Assembly: GCA_963731625.1 (NCBI GenBank)
Contig: CAVSWH010000022.1
Span: 1-64,000 of the forward strand
Length of the DNA: 64,000 nucleotides
Direction of reading: 5' to 3'
Origin: PALSA-555 sp963731625
GTDB taxonomy: Bacteria; Actinomycetota; Acidimicrobiia; IMCC26256; PALSA-555
Shown: positions 35,660-43,495 of the stretch, piece by piece
Position numbering within the stretch: position 1 is the stretch's first letter
How the letters are laid out: each line of letters opens with the position of its first letter
Notes under the pieces: model-generated
What the model was told of the DNA's origin: nothing
The model's input: the letters and a program-made list of their open reading frames with translations, nothing else
The model's database searches: none
Position numbers and translations under genes: made by a program

Positions 35660-36685
35660 TCAGGTGGTGAGGATTGCGAAGAGCTCGTCGATCGTGTCGT
35701 CGCTCATCAACGCGCCCATGTTCGCGACCCGGAAGATCTCGTCGCGGAGCTCGGCCTGGCCGGGGTAGATGACCATGCCGCGCGCGTAGGCCCGGCCGAA
35801 CAGCTCGTCGATCGTGCGCCCGCCGAGTCGAAACGACGTGAGCACGTGCGACCGGTGGGGCTCGTCGAGGAGCAGGTCGAAGTGCTCGCCGCCGCGGGCC
35901 CAGACCCTCCGGGCGAGGCGCTCGTAGCGGGCGGGTCGATCCTCGGCCGCGAGCAGATCCAGGGCGACGTCGAGCGCCACGTACGCCTGCACGTTCGGGG
36001 TGCTCGCCATCCCGTGCGAGTACGCGCTGACGTCGAGCACCGGCACGCTGCGGTGCGTCTCGAGGTCGGACCGCCAGAGCACGCCGGCGATGCCCGGCAG
36101 CGACTCGAGGCACTTGCTGCTGTTGAAGCAGACGACGTCGGCCCGCGGGTCCAGCGCGTGCGCCCCGAGGGAGCTGACGGCGTCCACGAAGAGGCGAGCC
36201 CCCGTCTCGTCGCAGAGACCCGCGATGCCCGCCAGCGGGTTGAGGAGGCCCGTCGTCGTCTCGTGATGCACGATCGCCACCCAGTCGGGCGTCACCCGGC
36301 GGATCTCCCGTGCGACCTCCTCAAGATCGACCGGGACGCCGAGGCCGGGGCGATGCTCGAGCACCTCCACACCGTCGAACCCCGACAGGGTCGAGGCGAT
36401 GCGCTGGCAGTACAGGCCGTTGTCCACGATGAGGACGCGACCCCGGACCAGGGACGCGAGCGCCGCGTCGACCGCGAGCGTGCCCGAGCCGTGCAGCAGG
36501 CTGACCTCGTGGGACGCGTCCGGAAACCCGACGGCGACGAGCAGACGGCGCCGGATGCTCGCGGCGAGCTCGTCGAACGCCGGCTCGCGATGGCAGAGCT
36601 CGACGTTGAAGAGGTTCTCCTTGATCAGCGGATCGAGGTTGACGGGGCCCGGGTTGAACAGCACCTGCCGCCGCCGAGGGAGCAC
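35660..36685 (-). CDS. Class V PLP aminotransferase (alanine-glyoxylate/PhnW-like)
   Basis: Fold-type I aminotransferase of 341 residues. VLFNPGPVNLDPLIKENL near residue 8 is the substrate loop typical of alanine-glyoxylate and 2-aminoethylphosphonate aminotransferases, LLHGSGTLAVDAAL binds PLP phosphate, LFVDAVSSLGAHALD carries the PLP-ring Asp and NSSKCLESLPG the Schiff-base Lys near residue 191. Only the amino donor class can be called, not the exact substrate. It converges with meaB, leaving about 80 bases that hold nothing I recognise. Confidence 0.8.
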   Translation of the reverse strand: MLPRRRQVLFNPGPVNLDPLIKENLFNVELCHREPAFDELAASIRRRLLVAVGFPDASHEVSLLHGSGTLAVDAALASLVRGRVLIVDNGLYCQRIASTLSGFDGVEVLEHRPGLGVPVDLEEVAREIRRVTPDWVAIVHHETTTGLLNPLAGIAGLCDETGARLFVDAVSSLGAHALDPRADVVCFNSSKCLESLPGIAGVLWRSDLETHRSVPVLDVSAYSHGMASTPNVQAYVALDVALDLLAAEDRPARYERLARRVWARGGEHFDLLLDEPHRSHVLTSFRLGGRTIDELFGRAYARGMVIYPGQAELRDEIFRVANMGALMSDDTIDELFAILTT

Positions 36686-36786
36686 CGATCAGCTCTCCGC
36701 TACGCGGTCGCGCACGACGCCGCACCCTAGCGGCGTCCCGACGCTGCACGATCGCCGCGACGCGCCGTGTCCCGCGGCGTCGGCCA

Positions 36787-36792
36787 TAGGCT
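36787..36792 (+). promoter_or_regulatory. Putative -10 box (TAGGCT) of the second enoyl-CoA hydratase gene
   Basis: TAGGCT ends seven bases before GTG 36800 and supports that start. Confidence 0.4.
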
Positions 36793-36799
36793 CCGCCGT

Positions 36800-37576
36800 G
36801 TGACGAACGACATGGTGCGGATCGAGGATCACGACGGCGGCGTCGCCCTGATTCGGCTGACGCGTCCGCCACTCAACGCGTTGTCGGTCGGTCTCCTCGA
36901 CGAGCTCGCACGCGCCGCGACCCGTGTGTCGTCCGATCCGCCGGCGAAGGCAGTGGTCGTCGGAGGCAGTGAACGGGCCTTCGCGGCGGGTGCCGACATC
37001 GAGGAGCTGCAGCAGACCGAGCCCGCGGCGATCGAACGGGTCCTGCGAGTGGCGTTCGACGCGGTCGCTGCCATCCCGCGGCCGGTCATCGCCGCCGTGC
37101 GGGGGTTCGCGCTTGGGGGCGGGCTGGAGCTGGCGATGGCCTGCGACCTGCGGGTCGTCGGCGAGTCGGCGCGGCTCGGCCAGCCCGAGATCCTGCTCGG
37201 GATCATCCCCGGCGCCGGCGGGACGCAGCGGCTCCCGCGCTTGGTTGGCCCCGCCCGAGCGAAGGAGCTCGTGTGGAGCGGGCGCCACCTGCGCGCCGAC
37301 GAGGCGGCCACGATCGGGCTCGTCGACCGCGTCGTGCCCGACGCCGAGGTCGAATCGATCGCCCTGACGTGGGCGCACTCCCTCGCCGAGGGCGCCGTCG
37401 TGGCGATGGGGCTCGCCAAGCGGGCGATCGACGGGGGACTGGACGGGTCGCTCGCTGACGGCCTCGATCTCGAACGGGACGCGTTCGTCGAGGTCTTCCG
37501 GACCGAGGACGCGACCACGGGCATCCGCTCGTTCCTCGAGCACGGACCCGGGCGCGCGACCTTTCACGGTCGTTAG
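36800..37576 (+). CDS. Enoyl-CoA hydratase
   Basis: Crotonase-fold protein of 258 residues. LIRLTRPPLNALSVGLLDEL, ERAFAAGADIEELQ, AAVRGFALGGGLELAMACD with the first catalytic Glu near residue 110, and GQPEILLGIIPGAGGTQRLPR with the second near 130 are all present. This is the normal two-Glu hydratase site. It hydrates 2-enoyl-CoA in beta-oxidation. It differs from the other family member in the window, which lacks the first Glu. ATG 36812 is an alternative start. Confidence 0.88.
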   Translation: MTNDMVRIEDHDGGVALIRLTRPPLNALSVGLLDELARAATRVSSDPPAKAVVVGGSERAFAAGADIEELQQTEPAAIERVLRVAFDAVAAIPRPVIAAVRGFALGGGLELAMACDLRVVGESARLGQPEILLGIIPGAGGTQRLPRLVGPARAKELVWSGRHLRADEAATIGLVDRVVPDAEVESIALTWAHSLAEGAVVAMGLAKRAIDGGLDGSLADGLDLERDAFVEVFRTEDATTGIRSFLEHGPGRATFHGR

Positions 37577-37614
37577 CGCTCCGCGCCAGGCCCGACGTGG
37601 CGCCTCGGGGCGGG

Positions 37615-38538
37615 CTATCCGGCGCGCAGCAGCGCGGCGGCGTGTGCCGGGTCGACCGGTTCGATGAGCACGCCCGTGCCGAGCTCGAAGCCCGCCGGGA
37701 CCTCCAGGCGGGGCACGATCCGAACCCACCAGTGGTACGGATCGTCACCGGCGGTGGGTGCGTCGTAGACGACGACGTTGTACGGCGGGTCGGCGAGGAC
37801 CGAGGCGAGCCGACGCGTCGCGTCACGCAACACGAGGGCGACGTCTCGGATGTCGGCGTCCGACGCGTCAGCGAACCGCCGCCCCGCGCCGAGGGCCGCC
37901 AGCCGCATCTCGAAGCCGGCGCTCGAACTCCGAGAGCACCAGACCGCGGCGTCGCCGCGCGCCAGGACCTGGCCGTCGGCAGCGACCGCACCGTGGTGGT
38001 CCTCGACGAGCCGGTCGGCGGTCGCGAAGCGCGCGAGGGCCGCGACGACCGCCGGCGGGACGAAGTCCAGCGCGAGCACCTGCGCGTGCGGGTGGGCGAT
38101 GGACGCGCCGGCTGCCCGGCCTTGGTTCACGACGACCTGCACGTGGGCGTGCCCCGCAGCGGTGTGGGCCCGGGACCGGTCGCGCAGCACGTGGACGAGC
38201 TCGACGACTTGGGCGTCGTCGAGCCCGCTGAGCGTGCGGTGATGGTCGGGGGAGAGGACGACCACCTCGTGGGCGCCCGTCGCGCCCGGCGTCGCCTCCG
38301 GTCCGCCGACGGCCGGGTAGAGGTTGGGGAACACGCGGACGCGCCAGCCCGGCCCGTTGGGCTCCCCAGCACCGACGCGTTCGACCTCGGGGGGCGTCTC
38401 GGACTCGTGACCCGGGCAAAACGGGCACGTCGCCGCGCCGCCGCCGGCGGCCGGTGTCGTGGTGTGCGGCCGCGCCGCGCGACCAGGCGCGACGAGGACC
38501 ACCTCGCCGGTCAGCTCGTCGTGACGTCGCTCCGGCAC
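37615..38538 (-). CDS. galT: Galactose-1-phosphate uridylyltransferase
   Basis: HIT-superfamily transferase of 307 residues. TCPFCPGHESETPPE near residue 38 is the zinc site, RVRVFPNLYPAV follows, and ASIAHPHAQVLAL near 145-157 holds the nucleophilic His in HPH, which becomes uridylylated. WWVRIVPRLEVPAGFELGTG near the C-terminus is the second conserved block. It swaps UMP between UDP-glucose and galactose-1-phosphate. No galK is seen in the window. It converges with the hydratase, with a 38-base gap. Confidence 0.85.
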   Translation of the reverse strand: MPERRHDELTGEVVLVAPGRAARPHTTTPAAGGGAATCPFCPGHESETPPEVERVGAGEPNGPGWRVRVFPNLYPAVGGPEATPGATGAHEVVVLSPDHHRTLSGLDDAQVVELVHVLRDRSRAHTAAGHAHVQVVVNQGRAAGASIAHPHAQVLALDFVPPAVVAALARFATADRLVEDHHGAVAADGQVLARGDAAVWCSRSSSAGFEMRLAALGAGRRFADASDADIRDVALVLRDATRRLASVLADPPYNVVVYDAPTAGDDPYHWWVRIVPRLEVPAGFELGTGVLIEPVDPAHAAALLRAG

Positions 38539-38584
38539 GTCGGGAGCGTACGGGCCCCTCCGTGGAAGGCCCGGAATCGGCGCC

Positions 38585-38590
38585 TACCCT
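38585..38590 (+). promoter_or_regulatory. Putative -10 box (TACCCT) of the disulfide-reductase-like gene
   Basis: TACCCT ends six bases before ATG 38597 in the gap shared with the divergent galT gene. Confidence 0.45.
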
Positions 38591-38596
38591 GGGCGC

Positions 38597-39958
38597 ATGC
38601 CGACGACCCGCCTCGTCATCATTGGTGCCGGCCCGGCGGGGAACACCTGCGCCACCGTCGCCGCCTCGCTCGGCGCCGACGTGACCCTCATCGAGCGCGA
38701 CGTGGTCGGCGGGGCCGCCCACCTGTGGGACTGCATCCCGTCGAAGGCGCTCATCGCCACCGGCGCCGAGCTCGCCGAGCTCACCCGGGCCCCGCGGATG
38801 GGCCTGAAGGCCCACGGCTCACTTGACATCGCGGCGCTGCGCCGGCGCGTGTCCGACATCCAGGCGCATCTGCACGACCAGCTCCGCACCCTCCTGACGT
38901 CCCAGAACGTCCGGCTGATCCACGGCGTGGCCCGGTTCAAGGACCCGCACACCGTGGTGGTCGACACGGCGGACGGGATCGAGGAGCTCGAGGCGGACAT
39001 CGTGCTGGTCTCCACGGGCTCGCGGCCCCGGATCCCCGATTTCGTCACCGTCGACGGCGAGCGAGTGCTCACGACCCGCGAGTCGTACCCGCCGCCGGAG
39101 ATCCCCGAGCACGCGATCATCATCGGGTCGGGCGTCACCGGCGTCGAGTTCACGCACATGTTCGCGTCGCTGGGCTCCAAGGTGACGCTGCTCGTGTCGC
39201 GCCAGCAGGTGCTGCCGATCAAGGACGCGGAGGTCGCCGCGGTCCTCGAGGACGCGTTCCTCGAGCGTGGTGTCGAGCTGCTGAAGGGCGCCCGGGCGTC
39301 GGAGGTGACGCGCACGGGCGACACGGTCTGCGTGACGTGCGGGGACGCGCGCTGCATCGAGGGGTCGCACGCCGTGCTGGCGGTCGGGTCGGTGCCGAAC
39401 ACCGAGGGGCTGGGCCTCGAGGAGGCGGGGCTCGAGGTGGACGACCGCGGCTACCTGTCGGTGAACCACAACTGCCTCACCAACGTCGGGCACATCTACG
39501 CGGCCGGTGACGTGGCCGGCAAGCTGCCCCTGTCGTCTGTCGCGGCGATGCAGGGCCGCAAGATCGCCGAGCACATGATGGGGATGCACAATCGCCCCCA
39601 CCGCCACCTCGACTACGACAAGGCGGCGTCCGCGATCTTCACCGAGCCCGAGATCGCCGATGTCGGGCTGGCCGAGGCCGACGCCTTCTCGACTGGCCGC
39701 AAGATTCGGGTCACGAAGGTTCCGTTCACCGCGAACGCCAAGGCGCTCATCAAGGGCGACCCGCGCGGGTTCGTGAAGATCATCTCGGACCCGGCGCGCG
39801 GTGTCGTGCTGGGCGGGTCGATCGTGGGGCGCAACGCGGCCGAGCTGATCGGGATCATCGCCGTCGCGGTCGCGAACGGCCTGAAGGTCGACGACATCGT
39901 CGATTCCTTGCTCGTGCACCCGACGCTGTCGGAGTCGCTCGCCGAAGCCGCGTCCTGA
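38597..39958 (+). CDS. Flavin disulfide-reductase-like dehydrogenase (quinone reductase/LpdA type)
   Basis: FAD/NAD(P)-binding protein of 453 residues. VIIGAGPAGNTCATVAA at the start is the FAD GxGxxG, AIIIGSGVTGVEFTHMFASLG near 175 the NAD one, and IYAAGDVAGKLPLSSVA near 300 the second FAD motif. The redox disulfide motif GGxCxxxxCxPSK is altered to GGAAHLWDCIPSK, so only one Cys (about residue 46) is present. LVHPTLSESLAEA near the C-terminus keeps the His-Glu pair. Without a disulfide, lipoamide reduction is unlikely; a quinone or other acceptor role as reported for mycobacterial LpdA is a better guess. Confidence 0.8.
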   Translation: MPTTRLVIIGAGPAGNTCATVAASLGADVTLIERDVVGGAAHLWDCIPSKALIATGAELAELTRAPRMGLKAHGSLDIAALRRRVSDIQAHLHDQLRTLLTSQNVRLIHGVARFKDPHTVVVDTADGIEELEADIVLVSTGSRPRIPDFVTVDGERVLTTRESYPPPEIPEHAIIIGSGVTGVEFTHMFASLGSKVTLLVSRQQVLPIKDAEVAAVLEDAFLERGVELLKGARASEVTRTGDTVCVTCGDARCIEGSHAVLAVGSVPNTEGLGLEEAGLEVDDRGYLSVNHNCLTNVGHIYAAGDVAGKLPLSSVAAMQGRKIAEHMMGMHNRPHRHLDYDKAASAIFTEPEIADVGLAEADAFSTGRKIRVTKVPFTANAKALIKGDPRGFVKIISDPARGVVLGGSIVGRNAAELIGIIAVAVANGLKVDDIVDSLLVHPTLSESLAEAAS

Positions 39959-39978
39959 CGCGCCGCGCCGCCGCGCGC

Positions 39979-41736
39979 TCAGCCGACGACGACGAGGACG
40001 TCGCCCGTGCCGACGGTGTCGCCGGGTTGGACGCGGATCTCCTTCACCGTCCCGCCCATCTCGGCGTTCAGGTGGTTCTCCATCTTCATGGCCTCGAGGA
40101 CCAGCACGGCCTGCCCGGCGGTCACCTCGTCGCCGACCTGCACGAGGAGCCGCACGATCGTGCCCTGCATGGGCGCGGCGATCGTGCCGTTGCCCGCCGC
40201 CCCCGTCTGTCCCGCCGGCTTGGGGCGCGGCGCGCGCCGCGCCGCGGCCGGTGCCGCCACAGACTCGTCCGGGAGCCAGAGCCGCACGGAGAAGCGCTTG
40301 CCGTCCACCTCGACGGGGACGGTCCGCTCGGTGAGGCCAGGCTCGGGGGCAATATCCGCCTCGGCGGGCGCACCTACGGCGGCCGTCGAGAAGATCGACG
40401 CGTCGAGCTCCTCTTCCACCCACTTCGTGGAGTGGTGCGCCGTCGCGAAGTCGGGATGGGCGAGCAGGACCTGGTGCGCGGGCACGGTGGTGTGCACCCC
40501 GCCGACGTCGAGCTCGCCGAGGGCGCGCAGCATGCGGCGACGGGCCGTGTCGCGATCGGCGCTCCACACCACGAGCTTCCCGATCAAGTTGTCGAAGTAC
40601 TGCGAGATCTCGTCGCCCGCTTCGTAGCCGCCGTCCCAGCGCACCCCCGGGCCCCCGGGGACCCGCAGGCGCGTGATCGGCCCGGGCGACGGCAGGAACC
40701 CGCGCGCCGGGTCCTCGGCGTTGATCCGGCACTCGATGGCGTGCCCATCCCGGCGGATCGACTCTTGGGTGAACGAGAGCGGCTCGCCGTCGGCGACGCG
40801 GAGCTGCTCGGCCACGAGGTCCAGCCCGGTCACGAGCTCGGTGACGCAGTGCTCCACCTGGAGGCGGGTGTTCATCTCGAGGAAGAAGAAGTCGCCGTCC
40901 TGGTAGAGCATCTCGACGGTGCCCGCGTTCACGTAGCCGCACTCGCGTGCCACCTTCACGGCCGCCTCGCCCATCGCCGCGCGCGTCGTGTCGTCGAGGC
41001 CGGCCGCGGGGGCCTCCTCGATCAGCTTCTGGTGGCGGCGCTGCGTCGAGCAGTCGCGCTCGCCCAGCCAGACCGCATGGCCGTGGATGTCGCAGAACAC
41101 CTGGATCTCGATGTGGCGCGGCCGGGTCAGGTAGCGCTCGAGGTACGCCTCGGGTCGCCCGAAGTAGGCCGTGGCCTCCCGGGTCGCCGACTCGAACGCG
41201 GCCTGCGCGCCCTCGGCGTCGCGGACGACCTTCAGCCCCTTGCCGCCGCCGCCGTATGCGGCCTTGATGGCGACCGGCCAGCCGTGCTCCTCGCCGAAGG
41301 CCACGATCTCGCTGACGTCCTCGATGGCCGCGGTCGTGCCGGGGACCGCGTCGACGCCCGCGTCGGCGGCGGCGAGCCGCGACGAGATCTTGTCGCCCAT
41401 CACCTCGATCGCCGCCGGGGGCGGCCCGATCCACGTGCAGCCGGCGTCGGTGACGGCGCGCGCGAAGTCGGCGTTCTCGGCGAAGAACCCGTAGCCGGGG
41501 TGCAGGGCGTCCGCCTCGCTGCGCTCGATGATCTCGAGGATGCGCGCCGTGTTCAGGTAGCTCTCGGCCGCGGTCTGCCCGCCCAGCGCGTAGGCCTCGT
41601 CGGCGTAGCGCACGTGCGCCGCGTCCCGGTCCAGGTCGGAGTAGACGGCGACGGTGCCCACCCCGAGCTCCCGGCACGTACGCATGACCCGCACCGCGAT
41701 CTCACCGCGGTTGGCGATCAGGATCTTGGAGGGCAC
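39979..41736 (-). CDS. Acyl-CoA carboxylase alpha subunit (biotin carboxylase + biotin carrier)
   Basis: The product has 585 residues and two functions. The biotin carboxylase part (1-450) starts SKILIANRGEIAVRVMRTCRE, has ALHPGYGFFAENADFA, the ATP-grasp loop KAAYGGGGKGLKVV near 150, LGERDCSTQRRHQKLIEEAP and FLEMNTRLQVEHCVTEL near 285 with the catalytic acidic pair and Arg. A linker of Ala/Pro leads to the carrier domain with LVLEAMKMENHL near 555, where Lys is biotinylated. It carboxylates acetyl- or propionyl-CoA with a beta subunit that is not in the window. GTG 41736 is the start; birA lies divergently 46 bases away. Confidence 0.92.
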   Translation of the reverse strand: MPSKILIANRGEIAVRVMRTCRELGVGTVAVYSDLDRDAAHVRYADEAYALGGQTAAESYLNTARILEIIERSEADALHPGYGFFAENADFARAVTDAGCTWIGPPPAAIEVMGDKISSRLAAADAGVDAVPGTTAAIEDVSEIVAFGEEHGWPVAIKAAYGGGGKGLKVVRDAEGAQAAFESATREATAYFGRPEAYLERYLTRPRHIEIQVFCDIHGHAVWLGERDCSTQRRHQKLIEEAPAAGLDDTTRAAMGEAAVKVARECGYVNAGTVEMLYQDGDFFFLEMNTRLQVEHCVTELVTGLDLVAEQLRVADGEPLSFTQESIRRDGHAIECRINAEDPARGFLPSPGPITRLRVPGGPGVRWDGGYEAGDEISQYFDNLIGKLVVWSADRDTARRRMLRALGELDVGGVHTTVPAHQVLLAHPDFATAHHSTKWVEEELDASIFSTAAVGAPAEADIAPEPGLTERTVPVEVDGKRFSVRLWLPDESVAAPAAARRAPRPKPAGQTGAAGNGTIAAPMQGTIVRLLVQVGDEVTAGQAVLVLEAMKMENHLNAEMGGTVKEIRVQPGDTVGTGDVLVVVG

Positions 41737-41769
41737 AGGGTCTCGAGACGTCCAGTGAGTAAGCCGCCG

Positions 41770-41775
41770 TATCCT
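41770..41775 (+). promoter_or_regulatory. Putative -10 box (TATCCT) of birA
   Basis: TATCCT ends seven bases before ATG 41783, in the gap between birA and the divergent biotin carboxylase gene. Confidence 0.45.
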
Positions 41776-41782
41776 ACGGGCG

Positions 41783-42559
41783 ATGGGCGATCCGCCCGCC
41801 ACCCGGGACGTGCGCTGGCGAATTCGTCGCTTCGACGACATCGACTCGACGAACCGGTACGCGCTCGACGCGGCCCGGGCCGGAGAGGCGCCCGGCCTCG
41901 TCGTCATCGCCGATCATCAACGAGCCGGTCGCGGGCGGCGCGGCCGCACGTGGACCGCGCCTGCGGGGACGTCGCTGCTCGTCTCCGTGCTCCTCGCACC
42001 GCCTCCGGAGACCGACGCGCATCTCCTCACCATGGCGTCGGCGCTCGCGCTCCAATCCGCGGTTCGGGACGTCGCGGGTGTCGCCGCCGCACTGAAGTGG
42101 CCGAACGACCTCGTCGTCGGTGACCGCAAGCTCGCCGGCCTGCTCGCGGAGGCCGATGTGCAGGCGGGGGCCGTCCGCCACGTCGTCGTCGGCATCGGGT
42201 GCAACGTCGGGCGGGTGGACTTCCCGCCGGAGCTCGCCACCGCGACCTCGTGCGCCGCCGAGGCCGGCCGGGACGTCGACCGCGACCGGTTGCTCGACGC
42301 GCTCCTCGACGCGCTCGCGGCGCGCCTCGACGCGTTGCACCGCGTCGCCGGGGACTACCGCGCCGCGTTGTCCACGATTGGGCGCACGGTGCGCGTCGAG
42401 CTCGGGTCGGGTGCCATCGAGGGCGTCGCGACGGACGTCGACGCGTCCGGTCGGCTCGTCGTCACGCCCGCGGGTGCAGTGCCGGTCGTCGTCGCCGTCG
42501 GCGACGTCGTGCACCTGCGATCGCTCACGGATCCAGATTCGACGCCACCAGCGCGCTGA
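41783..42559 (+). CDS. birA: Biotin--[acetyl-CoA carboxylase] ligase
   Basis: The product has 258 residues. FDDIDSTNRYALDAARAG near residue 17, VVIADHQRAGRGRRGRTWTAP with the biotin/AMP loop GRGRRGRTW at 48-60, KWPNDLVVGDRKLAGLLAEA near 93 and VVGIGCNV near 130 are all seen. No N-terminal helix-turn-helix is present, so it is a pure ligase and not a repressor. Its placement opposite its substrate protein (the biotin carboxylase/carrier gene) is a good functional match. The 3' end overlaps the convergent aminotransferase gene by 35 bases. Confidence 0.92.
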   Translation: MGDPPATRDVRWRIRRFDDIDSTNRYALDAARAGEAPGLVVIADHQRAGRGRRGRTWTAPAGTSLLVSVLLAPPPETDAHLLTMASALALQSAVRDVAGVAAALKWPNDLVVGDRKLAGLLAEADVQAGAVRHVVVGIGCNVGRVDFPPELATATSCAAEAGRDVDRDRLLDALLDALAARLDALHRVAGDYRAALSTIGRTVRVELGSGAIEGVATDVDASGRLVVTPAGAVPVVVAVGDVVHLRSLTDPDSTPPAR

Positions 42560-43364
42560 AGGCCTCGGCCAGGGCGCGCGTGCGCGCACCCGGCGCGGCG
42601 AGCCGGCGCTCGTCGACCGCGGCGATGGCGACGACCTCGCGTGTGCTCGACGTCAGGAACGCCTCCTCGGCGGTGAGGAGCGCCTCGAGCGGCATCGTGC
42701 GCTCCTCGACGGGCACACCGGCGGACGCGCCGAGCTCGAGGACCAACGCGCGAGTGACGCCGAGGAGGCACCCCGCGGCGGCAGGCGGCGTGCACGCCAC
42801 GCCGTCGACGACGACGAACACGTTCGAACCCGTCGCCTCGCAGAGCTCGCCGCGGGTGTTGGCGAACACCGCCTCCGTGGCGCCGCGCTCGTGGGCGAAG
42901 GCGAGCGCGCGGACGTTCTCGGCGTAGGAGACCGTCTTCAGGCCGACGGTCGCGCCACGCTCGTTCCGCGGCCACGGCACGGTGACCACCGCCTCGACGT
43001 CCTGGCGGGGCCGGGCCGCCGCGGCCGCCACGATCACCGTCGCCGGGCCCTCGCCGCGCTCGGACCCGAGGGGTGAGGGACCGCCGGTCACCGTGATGCG
43101 CACCCGCCCCTCCGTGATCCCGTCGGCGTCGAGCACCGCGTCGGCTGCCCGGCGCAGCGCCGCGGCGTCGGGGACCGCCAGGCCCAGCCCCGCCGCGGAG
43201 CGGCGCAGCCGAGCGTCGTGGCGGGTCCAGGCGAACGGCACCCCCCGATAGACGCCGAGCGTCTCGAACACCCCGTCGCCGACGAGCAGGCCGTGGTCGA
43301 ACGCCGAGAGTCGGGGCTCGTCGCTCGCCGCCAGCGCTCCGTTGACCCACACGGACGAGGTCAT
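42525..43364 (-). CDS. Class IV PLP aminotransferase (aminodeoxychorismate lyase/BCAT-like)
   Basis: The product has 279 residues in fold type IV. SAFDHGLLVGDGVFETLGVYRG near residue 20, VGLKTVSYAEN with the Schiff-base Lys near 143, EAVFANTRGELCEATGSNVFVV near 163 and a C-terminal FLTSSTREVVAIAAVD block are present. The short length and GDGVFET block favour 4-amino-4-deoxychorismate lyase or D-amino acid transaminase over a full BCAT. No folate gene is close by to decide. It shares a divergent gap with the LCP gene. Confidence 0.75.
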   Translation of the reverse strand: MTSSVWVNGALAASDEPRLSAFDHGLLVGDGVFETLGVYRGVPFAWTRHDARLRRSAAGLGLAVPDAAALRRAADAVLDADGITEGRVRITVTGGPSPLGSERGEGPATVIVAAAAARPRQDVEAVVTVPWPRNERGATVGLKTVSYAENVRALAFAHERGATEAVFANTRGELCEATGSNVFVVVDGVACTPPAAAGCLLGVTRALVLELGASAGVPVEERTMPLEALLTAEEAFLTSSTREVVAIAAVDERRLAAPGARTRALAEAFSALVASNLDP

Positions 43365-43479
43365 CGGCCGCGAGGCGTCGGGCGCTCGTCCCGACGCTGC
43401 GGGCGGTGCAACGCGCGCGACGGGCCCGACGACACGACGTCGAGGGTAGGCCCGCTGAGGACCTGTGGGGTCTCCTCAG

Positions 43480-43485
43480 TAGACT
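43480..43485 (+). promoter_or_regulatory. Putative -10 box (TAGACT) of the LCP gene
   Basis: TAGACT ends ten bases before ATG 43496, a near-leaderless arrangement for the first gene of the UDP-sugar operon. Confidence 0.4.
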
Positions 43486-43495
43486 GGCCGCCCAC

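Noticed and set aside
38819..41677. Very long antisense open frame (about 950 codons) on the minus strand
   Set aside because: It covers the reductase and carboxylase genes in the wrong frame, is rich in Arg, Gly and Pro, and has no recognisable domain. Such frames are common in GC-rich DNA.
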